A stretch of 64,000 bases of DNA. Origin: SB21 sp964415295 (GTDB lineage Bacteria; CLD3; SB21). Location of the stretch: assembly GCA_964415295.1 (NCBI GenBank), contig CAYPYN010000009.1, forward strand, positions 62,001 through 126,000. The letters are read 5' to 3'. The notes below the pieces were generated by a model, which was given only the letters and a program-made list of their open reading frames with translations, made no database searches and was not told the origin of the DNA. The translations under genes and the position numbers were made by a program. Below, one piece after another: positions 53,126-62,587 of the stretch (the stretch's first letter is position 1; each line of letters begins with the position of its first letter).

Positions 53126-54421
53126 TCATTGGATTCCCGCACGCTCAAATAAATAGTCAATATGTTTCATGCTTCGGGAAATATCAAAACATTCTTCGAT
53201 TTCCTCTTGAGACAGAACCGACGTGGCCATCGTATTCTTAGATATCACGTCTTTGAAATTAAGATCAGGGGATTGCCATACGGACATCGCGCTTTCCTGG
53301 ACAACCTTATAAGCGTCCTCCCTGCGTAATCCTTTTCGTGTCAACGCCAGAAGGGTGGGTTGGCTGAAGATCAATCCGCGCGTCTTATTGATATTATTGA
53401 GCATTGCCGCCGGATAGACCATCAGTTTTTCGATCACCCCCGTGAATTGCGTGATCATATAATCAAGAACAATCGTACTGTCCGGCAATATCACGCGTTC
53501 GACCGAAGAATGGGTGATATCCCGTTCGTGCCACAATGAGACATTTTCCAGTGCGGCGACCGCATTGACTCTAACGAGGCGGGCCAATCCAGCCACACGT
53601 TCGCACGTGATCGGATTCCGTTTGTGTGGCATGGCCGATGATCCTTTTTGGCCTTTGGAAAAATATTCTTCGGCTTCCAGTATCTCGGTCCTTTGCAGAC
53701 TTCGGATCTCGGTGGCAAATTTTTCCAACGAGGAAGCGATAACAGCCAATGTTGTGAGAAATTCGGCATGCAGATCCCTTGGAACAACCTGGGTACAATT
53801 AATCGGTCGGAGATTCAGGATCTCTCCGGTTCTTACTTCAACTTTAGGGTCCAGGTGTTCAAATGTACCAACAGCGCCGGAAATCTTGATCACGGAAATG
53901 CTCTGGACGGCCGTTTCGAGTCTACGGAGATTACGTCCGATTTCGTCATACCACAATGCCAACTTAAAACCAAACGTCACCGGTTCCGCATGTACGCCAT
54001 GCGTACGGCCAATGCATGGCGTATATTTGAATTCAACAGCTCTTTTCCGGACAACGTCGCGCAAAGCCGTGAGATCTTTGATCAGTATCTGACCGGCTTC
54101 GCGAAGCAACAAGGATAGAGAAGTATCCAGTACATCATTGGAGGTCATGCCAAGATGGATGAAGCGGGAATCTTCGCCCACATACTCTGCCACATTGGTC
54201 AAAAAGGCGATGACATCGTGTTTAACTTCGGATTCGATTTCCAATACCCTTGCGGTATCAAAACGGGCGCCCGCTTTGATACGGCTTACCGACTCCTTTG
54301 GGATGTAGCCAAGCTCTGCCTGCGCCTCACAAACGGCGATCTCTACTTCTAACCATTTCTGGAACTTATTTTCGTCCGACCATATACGTGCTAATTCAGG
54401 CCGAGAATAGCGTGTAATCAT
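53126..54421 (-). CDS. purB: PurB, adenylosuccinate lyase
   Basis: A 431-residue fumarase/aspartase-superfamily lyase acting twice in purine synthesis, on SAICAR and on adenylosuccinate. Signatures are FIHLGMTSNDVLDTSLS and the superfamily motif SSAMPHKRNPITCERV with GMTSND and GRTHGVHAEPVTFG. The start ATG overlaps the stop of the upstream TPR gene by one base (TAATG). It precedes purC, so two adjacent steps of the pathway are made together. Confidence 0.97.
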   Translation of the reverse strand: MITRYSRPELARIWSDENKFQKWLEVEIAVCEAQAELGYIPKESVSRIKAGARFDTARVLEIESEVKHDVIAFLTNVAEYVGEDSRFIHLGMTSNDVLDTSLSLLLREAGQILIKDLTALRDVVRKRAVEFKYTPCIGRTHGVHAEPVTFGFKLALWYDEIGRNLRRLETAVQSISVIKISGAVGTFEHLDPKVEVRTGEILNLRPINCTQVVPRDLHAEFLTTLAVIASSLEKFATEIRSLQRTEILEAEEYFSKGQKGSSAMPHKRNPITCERVAGLARLVRVNAVAALENVSLWHERDITHSSVERVILPDSTIVLDYMITQFTGVIEKLMVYPAAMLNNINKTRGLIFSQPTLLALTRKGLRREDAYKVVQESAMSVWQSPDLNFKDVISKNTMATSVLSQEEIEECFDISRSMKHIDYLFERAGIQ

Positions 54422-55935
54422 TATTTACCGAGTTCGTTGAATTTTTTCAGTGCCGCGTCACGTTCTTTGGTCAATTGTAAATTAGTATAAGCGATGAAAA
54501 GATTCTGCCAGGCGTTACGATGGTCCGGCTTCAAGTTTGTGGCATCTGTCAGATGCTTCACCGCTTTCTCAAAGAACGGTTTCTGCATCTTAACTTTGTC
54601 TTTATTCTCAAGATTGTATGCCAGATTGCCTTCTAATTCCGCGATCAGGTTATAGAACTTACCGATACGATAATACGATTCGGCCTTATCCGTGGAAGTT
54701 TCCAGACTTTTTTCCATTACGGCGATACCTTCCAGCAGGTTCTGTTTGCAGGATTCGATAGCCGGCTTGAGCGCATCCGTAACTTTCTTCATGTCCGCTT
54801 TGGCCGCTCCGCCGTTTTTCTCGATTTCCGCGGCACGTTGTTTTTGATAGGCGAAAAACATTTCATCGGCAACCTGGAAGTTGGATTCTTCGTCGGTTGG
54901 CTTTAGTTTCTTCACGATCTTCAGTTGTTCGATCGCAAGATCGTTCTGATTTCTGCCGAAGTACAAACGGGCCAGATTAAAGTGCCAATCGGGATTATTC
55001 GGATCGTTCTGAATAAGTTCCTCATAAGTCTTCAGAGCCTCATCGGACTTGCCCAGGATGTTGTCGTAAATATAGGCTTTCCGTTCAACGAGATTGGCTT
55101 TGATGACCTTTGATAAGCTGTCTTCCGTTTTCACGCTTAAAGCTCTATTGATCCACTCGATCGACTTGTCGTAGTTTTTCTCGTCGTAATAGTTAAGGAA
55201 GATATTGTAGATGATAGTGAGGTTGCCTTTGTCGGCGTCAGACAGTTTGATCAGGTACTCAAGCGCTTTTTCCTTCATCAATTTCTTGTTAGCTTCTTCT
55301 TTTTCCAGATTGACCAACTGCATGTAAGAATTAGCCAGAAGATTGTTGACCGAATTGACGTAAGGGGAGCCATTGATAACGGCTTGGGGATCCCATTTGA
55401 GTATCAGGTTGTATTTATCGATGGCCGTGAAATAAAGGGTTTTGGCACTGTCGGCGTCTTTGATTGTGATGGCGGTGTTGAACGCTTTATTGCCTTGGTT
55501 AAACGTTTTTAACTTCATATCGTTCAAACTCTCTTTGATCGAAAAAAGTTCGATCCCGCCGCTGATGTGTTCGCCTTTTTCCAAAAATCTTTTGCCAAAA
55601 CTCAGAGATTTCTGGAACGCATCGAAAGCCTTGTCATATTCGCGCATGTAATAATAGATAGCGCCCAGAAAGAAGTAGGTTTCTTCCTTGTCTTTGTCTT
55701 TTGTGTCATTGACCACGTTGTTTTTCATCATAAGGTCAATGGCTTCTTTGTAATAACGCTCCGCATCACCCGGTTCCTGGACGGCGTTTTTGAAACGAAC
55801 TTTGACACCCCCAATGACAGCCGAGTGGCTCTTATTCTGTGCTGTAAGGCTTTCGAACGCCGTCGTCATAAGAAACATAACGATCAGACTATAAACGCTG
55901 ACCAACGATCGTCTTTTCAATTGAAGAAGATACAT
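54421..55935 (-). CDS. Exported TPR-repeat protein
   Basis: A 504-residue protein with an N-terminal signal peptide (about residues 8-33, ending near LTAQ). It is built of tetratricopeptide-like helix pairs throughout, for example EETYFFLGAIYYYMREYDKAF, DWHFNLARLYFGRNQNDLAI and RNAWQNLFIAYTNLQLTKER (each with the usual WLG/YAF pattern). SD GGAGG lies six bases before the ATG. It is part of the mtnA-purB operon. Its partner and function are unknown; a role as an envelope scaffold is inference. Confidence 0.82.
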   Translation of the reverse strand: MYLLQLKRRSLVSVYSLIVMFLMTTAFESLTAQNKSHSAVIGGVKVRFKNAVQEPGDAERYYKEAIDLMMKNNVVNDTKDKDKEETYFFLGAIYYYMREYDKAFDAFQKSLSFGKRFLEKGEHISGGIELFSIKESLNDMKLKTFNQGNKAFNTAITIKDADSAKTLYFTAIDKYNLILKWDPQAVINGSPYVNSVNNLLANSYMQLVNLEKEEANKKLMKEKALEYLIKLSDADKGNLTIIYNIFLNYYDEKNYDKSIEWINRALSVKTEDSLSKVIKANLVERKAYIYDNILGKSDEALKTYEELIQNDPNNPDWHFNLARLYFGRNQNDLAIEQLKIVKKLKPTDEESNFQVADEMFFAYQKQRAAEIEKNGGAAKADMKKVTDALKPAIESCKQNLLEGIAVMEKSLETSTDKAESYYRIGKFYNLIAELEGNLAYNLENKDKVKMQKPFFEKAVKHLTDATNLKPDHRNAWQNLFIAYTNLQLTKERDAALKKFNELGK

Positions 55936-55952
55936 TATTTCCTCCGAATTAT

Positions 55953-56981
55953 TCAGTTAAAACATGCGTCCGCGAAATTATAATGCGGTCCGCTAAAAAT
56001 TTTCTTTTCCGTAATAATTGCTGAGATCATATAGCCGGGCGTCACGTCAAAAGCCGGATTGTAGACCCGAGATCCGCTGGCGACGATTCTGTGGCCTTTG
56101 ATATGCGTGATCTCTTCAGTTTCCCTTTCCTCGATGGGTATGTCCTTACCGCTGACCATGGCTGAATCGATGGTCGAAGTGGGGGCAACCACATAAAAGG
56201 GGATTTTGTGCTTCTCACATAAAACCGCAAGCGTATAGGTTCCTATTTTGTTTGCCGTGTCTCCATTGGAAGCAATGCGATCCGCTCCCACGAGCACGCT
56301 GTCAATCTTTTCTTGGGACATCAGATAACCGGCCATATTGTCCGTGATCACCGTATGATCGATATTTTCCTTCTGAAGCTCCCACGCGGTAAGTCTTGCG
56401 CCTTGCTGAAGCGGTCTCGTTTCATCAACGTAAACGTGCATTCCGCGATTCTGAGCATGTGCCGTTACAATGACACCCAATGCGGTTCCGAAACCGCCCG
56501 TGGCAAGACCTCCTGTGTTGCAGTGGGTAAGTACCGAACGATGATTGGCAATCAGCTTGGCGCCGATAGAACCCATCGTTTTGCACCGTTCAATGTCCTC
56601 GTTTAATACCACCAGAGCCTCTTTTTCAGCCATTCTTTTTATGTCATCAAAATCCAAGACGGCGTGTTCAAGTATTTTGTTCAGTATTCGTTTAACACCC
56701 CATTGTAAATTGACCGCCGTTGGGCGACTGCCGATTATCTTCTCGGAAATTACGGTCAGTTCAGTGTCCAAATTCCTCTTAGCGGTCAATTTCGAGATTC
56801 CTAAAACAACTCCGAACGCTCCAGCAATACCCAACGCAGGGGCGCCGCGTACCCGAAGTTTCTTGATGGCTTCTATGAGTTCATCAACAGTTTCTATTAT
56901 AAGGTAAATCTCTTTTTCGGGCAACTCGGTCTGGTCGAGAATCCGAATCGATCCTGCCGTCCACCGAATGGTTTCGACCAT
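55953..56981 (-). CDS. mtnA: MtnA, 5-methylthioribose-1-phosphate isomerase
   Basis: A 342-residue enzyme of the methionine salvage pathway, converting MTR-1-P to MTRu-1-P. RVRGAPALG binds substrate; the catalytic Cys and Asp are C154 (HCNTGGLATGG) and D234 (VGADRIASNGD), with the 80-residue spacing of the B. subtilis C160/D240 pair. The frame is open to 57170, but the extra N-terminus would be hydrophobic, unlike any MtnA, and spans the promoter at 57031-57059. The ATG at 56981 is chosen. No Shine-Dalgarno is visible. The eIF2B-like paralogues are less likely given these motifs. Confidence 0.92.
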   Translation of the reverse strand: MVETIRWTAGSIRILDQTELPEKEIYLIIETVDELIEAIKKLRVRGAPALGIAGAFGVVLGISKLTAKRNLDTELTVISEKIIGSRPTAVNLQWGVKRILNKILEHAVLDFDDIKRMAEKEALVVLNEDIERCKTMGSIGAKLIANHRSVLTHCNTGGLATGGFGTALGVIVTAHAQNRGMHVYVDETRPLQQGARLTAWELQKENIDHTVITDNMAGYLMSQEKIDSVLVGADRIASNGDTANKIGTYTLAVLCEKHKIPFYVVAPTSTIDSAMVSGKDIPIEERETEEITHIKGHRIVASGSRVYNPAFDVTPGYMISAIITEKKIFSGPHYNFADACFN

Positions 56982-57030
56982 AGAAACTTGTTTTAAGTTC
57001 AAGAAAAACAAAACCAAAAATACGATTGCT

Positions 57031-57059
57031 AATATATTTAAAGTGGTTTCAAAAATCAA
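57031..57059 (-). promoter_or_regulatory. Promoter of the mtnA-purB-pssA operon
   Basis: On the minus strand TTGATT (57059-57054), 17 bases, TATATT (57036-57031). The leader to the ATG at 56981 is about 43 bases. It lies in the 238-base divergent region with the promoter of the GWxTD gene. Confidence 0.7.
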
Positions 57060-57164
57060 GGTAAAACTTGAATTTAAAACGGAAAAAACGGTCTGAAACA
57101 TTGAACCGATTTCACGTAAACATCTTAATAAACTCACAGTTATAATTTGGGCCATCAAAAAGAT

Positions 57165-57193
57165 TTGCATTATTGGTGCCGTAAGTTTATATT
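57165..57193 (+). promoter_or_regulatory. Promoter of the GWxTD-domain gene
   Basis: TTGCAT (57165-57170), 17 bases, TATATT (57188-57193). The leader is about 20 bases with AAGGAG just before the ATG at 57220. Confidence 0.72.
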
Positions 57194-57219
57194 CATTTTA
57201 TAAAACACAAGGAGTCATT

Positions 57220-59379
57220 ATGCGATTTTGGGCAATGTTTTTGTGGGGAATGGGCTTTGTATGGCTGACACTGCCTCCGTCATCGGTTCAGGCAAATCCG
57301 GAAATGTCCTTTGGCTCTGAGCGGCCAGCTAATGTCCCGGATTCCTCGGCGTATTACAAGCAAAAAGCAGTCATTGAGCTCAGAAGTTATGAAAATATGT
57401 CCGGTGCGCTGAGGATCTTCTCTAAAATATTCGGAGACAACCTGAAACGTTCGTCGCAGTACCTTGGCAAAGTGCTAAAGAGCAATCCGGACGATATCGA
57501 AGGACTTTTTCTGAACGGAATGCTGCAGAGGTTTGAAGGAAAGTACCGCGAATCCGAAGCTTCTTTTAAGAGGGTAATAGCAAAGGACGATCGTTTTAGC
57601 GCATTCAACATGCCTAATGTGTGGCTTCAGCTTGGGGTGACGTATAAAGAAATGAGTGAATACGATCTCGCCATTGACGCTTTTAAGCAAGGCGCTCTCA
57701 TCGACCTTACGGACACATATCCTTTGATTCAATTATCCACCGTATTCATGGAGATTGGCAAAGATGAGGAAGCCTGCGAAGCGTTTTACGGCGGCCTCAA
57801 TGACATAAGGGATTCATCCAAGATCGAAAAAGTATTTATAGACTGTAAGGAGATCGCCGCACCACAGGAGATCAAGGTCTGGGAATCCCTTCAGACCAAT
57901 CATGAGAAACTGGACTATCTCAAGACATTTTGGAAAAGAAGGGACCCAAATCCCATCGATCCGGTGAACCAAAGACTGGTGGAACATTATAAACGACTCA
58001 ATTTCGCCCGGCAGACTTACAGCAAAGCCTATGCTCCTTGGTACGACGACCGCGGCGCGGTATACATAAAACTCGGAAAACCGGAAAAAGTGTTTTTTGG
58101 CCGGCCCAGACAGAACATCCGGGAGAACGAATCCTGGTTTTACGACAATATCAAGGCAGGATTGTATTTCGATTTTGTCGAGTCATTCGGAACCTACCGC
58201 CTGACCAATCTGTTTGATGCCGTGGAACAAAGTGCAACCATTGACGACATTGTTGAGATGTTCAATGAGAGATCCAGCTACAATCCTTATTATCAGAGAA
58301 TGGCTTTGAAGATCAGGACTCAGGCGGACGTCGAACAGCAGAGAGCGGAAGAACAAATGCTGAATCGCTCGGGAGGATTGATCGGAATCGGTCCTTTGAT
58401 CGATCAGATGGCGCGTGCGCGGAACGCCGCGGGCGTCCTCCAAGCGAACGATTACCAGCAAGATAACACGTTTAATCTGACGTATGCGAACCGTCAGAAC
58501 TTCATCTTTGATGTCGGAGCACCGCACCTGCCGATCAATTGCAATTTTGCTTCGTTCAGGTCCGGCAACAAGACTTCCCGTCTCGAATTTTACTACGCCG
58601 TGCCCTTTAATCAGCTTAATTTTGTTCCAAGTATTTCTGAGACCAATAAGTTTTCCACGGCGTTGTCGCTGAATATGACCTTGTTCGATCTCAAGTACGA
58701 CGAAGTAAAGAAAGTCGAGAGAAGTTTTGATATTTCGGCGGGCGGTAATGAGATCAGCTCGCTCTTTTACGTTGATCAGCTCGATCACGACATACCTCCC
58801 GGAAAATATGTGGCTGCCCTCGAGATCCGCAATAACGAGAAAGACAAGGTGGGCATTTATCAGTTCGTAATATCGGTGCGCGATTATTCGGCGGACACAC
58901 TGACCGTCAGCGATATCGAGATCGCCCAGTACGTTGATAATACGATTTCCAAAGAGAAGTTTGTTAAACCAAAATCCACTCTTAAAGTCGTGCCCAATCC
59001 GGCGGCGGGTATTATAAAAACGAAGCCTTTGACCGTGTATTACGAAATCTATAATCTTACGGTGAATAACGAAGGAAAGAGCTCGTATCAGATTTCCTAT
59101 TCCATAAAGATGGCGGATAATCCGAATTTTATGGGAAAAATCACGGGCGTTTTCAGCGGCAAAAAGGAAGCTTCCACTTCATCGGTCACCGTCAAGGAAG
59201 GAAAGTCGACAACGGAAAAAGAATATATCGGATTTGATATCAGCGAATTACCGACCGGTGTGGCCACGCTCGAGATCAAAGTCAAAGACCTGCTGTCCGG
59301 GAAAGAATCAAGCAGTGTGATCAATCTGACGGTGCAGGAAGAAGTGAAGAAAAAAGAAGAAGAACCGGCCAAAAAGTAG
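57220..59379 (+). CDS. GWxTD-domain TPR protein, exported
   Basis: A 719-residue protein with a signal peptide (about residues 1-26). TPR-like repeats cover about residues 50-215 (LKRSSQYLGKVLKSNPDDIEGLF, YRESEASFKRVI). A GWxTD-type domain follows at about 220-330, with FWKRRDPNPIDPVNQ and DDRGAVYIKLGKPEKV. The name motif is altered to PWYDD here. A beta-rich C-terminal half ends in a Lys/Glu-rich tail. GWxTD proteins are found mainly in FCB-related lineages; their function is not established. AAGGAG lies close to the ATG. The next gene follows after 18 bases. Confidence 0.85.
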   Translation: MRFWAMFLWGMGFVWLTLPPSSVQANPEMSFGSERPANVPDSSAYYKQKAVIELRSYENMSGALRIFSKIFGDNLKRSSQYLGKVLKSNPDDIEGLFLNGMLQRFEGKYRESEASFKRVIAKDDRFSAFNMPNVWLQLGVTYKEMSEYDLAIDAFKQGALIDLTDTYPLIQLSTVFMEIGKDEEACEAFYGGLNDIRDSSKIEKVFIDCKEIAAPQEIKVWESLQTNHEKLDYLKTFWKRRDPNPIDPVNQRLVEHYKRLNFARQTYSKAYAPWYDDRGAVYIKLGKPEKVFFGRPRQNIRENESWFYDNIKAGLYFDFVESFGTYRLTNLFDAVEQSATIDDIVEMFNERSSYNPYYQRMALKIRTQADVEQQRAEEQMLNRSGGLIGIGPLIDQMARARNAAGVLQANDYQQDNTFNLTYANRQNFIFDVGAPHLPINCNFASFRSGNKTSRLEFYYAVPFNQLNFVPSISETNKFSTALSLNMTLFDLKYDEVKKVERSFDISAGGNEISSLFYVDQLDHDIPPGKYVAALEIRNNEKDKVGIYQFVISVRDYSADTLTVSDIEIAQYVDNTISKEKFVKPKSTLKVVPNPAAGIIKTKPLTVYYEIYNLTVNNEGKSSYQISYSIKMADNPNFMGKITGVFSGKKEASTSSVTVKEGKSTTEKEYIGFDISELPTGVATLEIKVKDLLSGKESSSVINLTVQEEVKKKEEEPAKK

Positions 59380-59397
59380 GATCGTTCAATCATCAGA

Positions 59398-60351
59398 ATG
59401 AGAGTTCTTTTCCATATAGCATTATTTTGTTTCATACTGTGTGCGATGACTATTCCGGTACGGGCTGGTTCGGACCGGGAGACCGAGGAAACAGGGCCAA
59501 CAGTGAAGAACGCAAGGCGTTTTCACAAGGAATCGCTTTTGAAAGTGTCCGGAACTGATGAGCCAATGCTTTACGGCCACCCGAGTGACGAAAACAGGCG
59601 TCCGCAAAAGTCCGTGTGGAAAGGCATGGCGCTATCGCTGATCTTGCCGGGAACCGGAGAATGGTATGCGCAGAACGGAAAGGAGAGCCTGATCAAAGGG
59701 ATCGGTTTCTTTGCCGCAGAAATAACCGGCGCACTTGTCTATCTCCATTACAAGAACAAAGGAAAACGGTTCGAAAACAAGTATGAGAAATTTGCCGACC
59801 GGAACTGGGATGTCGACAAGTATCTCGCCTTTCTGGAAACTTCGCTTGTCAGTGATCCCGATTTTGAGATAGCGTCCGGAGATCTCGGCCGCAAAAGCAC
59901 AGGGATCAATTATACACTTCTGGTGCAGGCAGAGAATGAATGGGCCGAGAATTCCGGTGTGTCCGTACATCATCTTTTTGAAAATACCCGTCAGCAGTAT
60001 TACGAGATGATTTACAAATATCCCGAGCAGTTCGCGTTGGGATGGGCGGATATTCCATCCGATCATACCGTACCTTACCCCAACACGGGATATACGCGAT
60101 CCAACCTCACATCCATGATGGCCGATTACCGCAATTTGAGGTTCAAAAGCAACGATTATCTCAGCACTGCACGAGGCATGACGGGAGTCATTATGATCAA
60201 TCATCTGCTTAGCATGGCCGATGCGGCCTGGACGGTTAAAAAGAGGAACTCGGCCGACGACATAAAAAAAGTGACTCTGAGTCTGAGGATTGAACAACAT
60301 TTTCATTATAATACGTTAATGACCATGCCTACGTTAAGGCTTACTTATTAA
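59398..60351 (+). CDS. DUF5683-like exported/membrane protein
   Basis: A 317-residue protein with a signal peptide (about residues 1-24). A characteristic membrane segment at about 78-120, KGMALSLILPGTGEWYAQ then IKGIGFFAAEITGALVYL, matches the DUF5683-type hairpin (ALxxSxxxPGxGQxYN-like). Later residues have a second hydrophobic stretch (GMTGVIMINHLLSMADAAWTV, with one small break). The function is unknown. It is paired with the GWxTD gene upstream and ribH downstream. Confidence 0.68.
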   Translation: MRVLFHIALFCFILCAMTIPVRAGSDRETEETGPTVKNARRFHKESLLKVSGTDEPMLYGHPSDENRRPQKSVWKGMALSLILPGTGEWYAQNGKESLIKGIGFFAAEITGALVYLHYKNKGKRFENKYEKFADRNWDVDKYLAFLETSLVSDPDFEIASGDLGRKSTGINYTLLVQAENEWAENSGVSVHHLFENTRQQYYEMIYKYPEQFALGWADIPSDHTVPYPNTGYTRSNLTSMMADYRNLRFKSNDYLSTARGMTGVIMINHLLSMADAAWTVKKRNSADDIKKVTLSLRIEQHFHYNTLMTMPTLRLTY

Positions 60352-60368
60352 AATATCCGAGGAATATT

Positions 60369-60830
60369 ATGACTATTGAAGGAAAGCTTTCGGCACAAAA
60401 CCATAAATACGCCATCATTGTAAGCCGGTTCAACTCGTTCATCACGGATAAGCTGTTTGAAGGCGCGGTGGACTGCATCGTTCGTCATGACGGCCATGCG
60501 GATCATATCGATTTGATCCGAGTACCCGGATCCTTCGAGATACCGCTTACAGCGATGAAAGCGGCGCAGACAAAGAAATACGATGCCGTGATCTGTCTTG
60601 GCGCTGTTATTCGCGGAAAGACCGCGCATTTCGACTACGTGGCGGGTGAAGCCGCCAAAGGTATAGGACAGGTTGGGCTGCAGACAGGCGTACCGACTAT
60701 TTTCGGCGTTCTGACCTGTGACAATCTGGAAGAGGCGATCGAACGCGCCGGTTCCAAGAGCGGCAATAAAGGCTGGGATGCCGCCATGACGGCGATTGAA
60801 ATGGTCAATCTTTTGAAGCAAATAAAGTAA
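60369..60830 (+). CDS. ribH: RibH, 6,7-dimethyl-8-ribityllumazine synthase
   Basis: A 153-residue enzyme for the penultimate step of riboflavin synthesis, joining 5-amino-6-ribitylaminouracil and 3,4-dihydroxy-2-butanone-4-phosphate. Motifs are VSRFNSFITDKL, VPGSFEIPL, CLGAVIRGKTAHFDYVAGE with the catalytic His in HFDYV, and FGVLTCDNLEEAIERAG (broken). No FMN riboswitch is seen in the 17-base gap before it, and no other rib gene is nearby. Confidence 0.97.
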   Translation: MTIEGKLSAQNHKYAIIVSRFNSFITDKLFEGAVDCIVRHDGHADHIDLIRVPGSFEIPLTAMKAAQTKKYDAVICLGAVIRGKTAHFDYVAGEAAKGIGQVGLQTGVPTIFGVLTCDNLEEAIERAGSKSGNKGWDAAMTAIEMVNLLKQIK

Positions 60831-60867
60831 TCTTCACTCCAAAGCCCGCGGTCATTACATACCAGAC

Positions 60868-62565
60868 ATGTTAAAATCGCTCAGCATAAAGAACTTTGCA
60901 CTGATCGAAGAGGCCGAGATACATTTTGAAAGAGGTCTCAATATCATCACCGGCGAAACCGGCGCAGGGAAGTCCATCCTGCTCGGCGCGCTTTCGATGG
61001 TTTTGGGGGAACGGGCTTCTACGGAAAATATCCGAACGGGCGCCGAAAAATCGGTGATCGAAGGGATCTTCACAGTCAAACCGGCCGTAGCGCAATTGCT
61101 CAAAGAAAATGAAATCGAGATCACCGGCGATGAGATACTGATCCGCCGGGAACTCTCGCTGAAGGGACAAAACCGTTGCTTTGTAAACGATAACCTGATC
61201 TCTTCGTCACTGCTGAAATCCATCGGAGACTACTTGGTCGACCTGCACGGCCAACACGACCACCAGTCCCTCCTTCGCCAGGAGATTCACGTCGATATCC
61301 TCGATGCCTTCGCACATCTGGGCTCCGCTGTGGATAAGGTGCGGCTGCAGTTCAAGAAAATGACGGAACTGAAAAACAAAATAGCCGATCTGGAACAGCA
61401 TAAGGAATCCTACGCCGAGAAAAGGGAAGTTTTCGCCTTTCAGCTGAAAGAGATCACGGACGTTTCGCCGGAGATCGATGAGGACACGCGCCTTCTGCAG
61501 GAAGAGAAGATATTCGCCAATTCCGAAAAACTGTTCGACCTGACCAAAAGGATCTACGATGCGCTGTACGATGCAGAGCATTCTACGGTTGATCTTCTCA
61601 GCGAGGCGCACAAGGATCTGGAAGAAGTGAAGAAGGTGGATGAACGGTTTAATGAAATTACCGCGCAGTTCGTCACCGCGAAGATCACTTTGGAAGAAGT
61701 GGCCCGCTGGATCGGCGATTATCATCAAAAGATCACGTTTGAACCCGAACGTTTGGAGGAGATACGTGCGCGCATTACCGCCATCCAAAGGCTGAAGAAG
61801 AAATACGGAACGATAGAAGCCATTCTGGCGAAGAAGGCGGAGATCGAGGAGTCGCTGAACCTGTCGGAGAATTTTGATTTTGAGCTCAACAAACTTCGCA
61901 AGCAATTTGATGTCGAGATCGAGGCCTATGTCAAATTGTGCGCTTCTTTGACCGAACAACGGAAGAAGTTCGCTCAGGAGCTCGATAAGAAAGTTGTCAC
62001 CCAGATGAAAAATCTCGGGATGGACCATGCTCAGTTTAAGACCGAGATCCGATATCAGGAACAAGCGGATAGTTTCGTCAAGATCGGAAGTCAGCCTGTG
62101 GCGGCTGCGGCAAGCGGGCTGGATTGGGTGGAATTCATGATCTCGGCCAATTTAGGTGAATCGTTGAAGCCGCTTGTCAAGGTAGCATCCGGCGGGGAGG
62201 TTTCCCGGATCATGTTGAGCCTCAAATCGGCGTTGGCTGGGTCCGACCAGATCCCAACGCTGATTTTTGATGAAATTGACGTGGGAATTTCCGGGCGCAT
62301 CGCTCAGGCGGTTGGAAAAGCGCTCCACACGCTGGCACAAGCCCATCAAACCATCTGTATCACACATTTACCCCAGATTGCCGGGTTTTCCCAGACCCAT
62401 TTCGCCGTGGAAAAGCGGTTTACTAAAGGAAGGACCATTACCGAGATCCGTAAACTCGACCAGAACGACAAGATAAGGGAGGTTGCTAAACTCCTTGGCG
62501 GCGAAGAGATAACCGATACGACGCTGAAAAACGCGCGGGAACTTGTTGCGACATTAACTAACTGA
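60868..62565 (+). CDS. recN: RecN, DNA double-strand-break repair SMC-like ATPase
   Basis: A 565-residue SMC-like protein. The Walker A motif is ETGAGKSILLGAL (starting near residue 31). The central part is a coiled-coil arm (residues 150-370). The C-terminal half has the ABC signature VASGGEVSRIMLSL, Walker B LIFDEIDVGISG and a CITHLPQIA switch. RecN acts early at double-strand breaks. No Shine-Dalgarno is obvious before the ATG. SelD follows with its start 22 bases after the stop. Confidence 0.97.
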   Translation: MLKSLSIKNFALIEEAEIHFERGLNIITGETGAGKSILLGALSMVLGERASTENIRTGAEKSVIEGIFTVKPAVAQLLKENEIEITGDEILIRRELSLKGQNRCFVNDNLISSSLLKSIGDYLVDLHGQHDHQSLLRQEIHVDILDAFAHLGSAVDKVRLQFKKMTELKNKIADLEQHKESYAEKREVFAFQLKEITDVSPEIDEDTRLLQEEKIFANSEKLFDLTKRIYDALYDAEHSTVDLLSEAHKDLEEVKKVDERFNEITAQFVTAKITLEEVARWIGDYHQKITFEPERLEEIRARITAIQRLKKKYGTIEAILAKKAEIEESLNLSENFDFELNKLRKQFDVEIEAYVKLCASLTEQRKKFAQELDKKVVTQMKNLGMDHAQFKTEIRYQEQADSFVKIGSQPVAAAASGLDWVEFMISANLGESLKPLVKVASGGEVSRIMLSLKSALAGSDQIPTLIFDEIDVGISGRIAQAVGKALHTLAQAHQTICITHLPQIAGFSQTHFAVEKRFTKGRTITEIRKLDQNDKIREVAKLLGGEEITDTTLKNARELVATLTN

Positions 62566-62587
62566 TATCACTTAATTTACATTGAGC

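Noticed and set aside
53092..53160. Longer form of the second purC
   Set aside because: The extra residues overlap purB and the CAGGAGG five bases before TTG 53091 fixes the start.
56982..57170. N-terminal hydrophobic extension of mtnA
   Set aside because: MtnA is a cytoplasmic enzyme of about 340-350 residues, and the extension spans the probable promoter at 57031-57059.
60352..60368. FMN riboswitch before ribH
   Set aside because: Only 17 bases separate it from the previous gene, which is too short for the aptamer.
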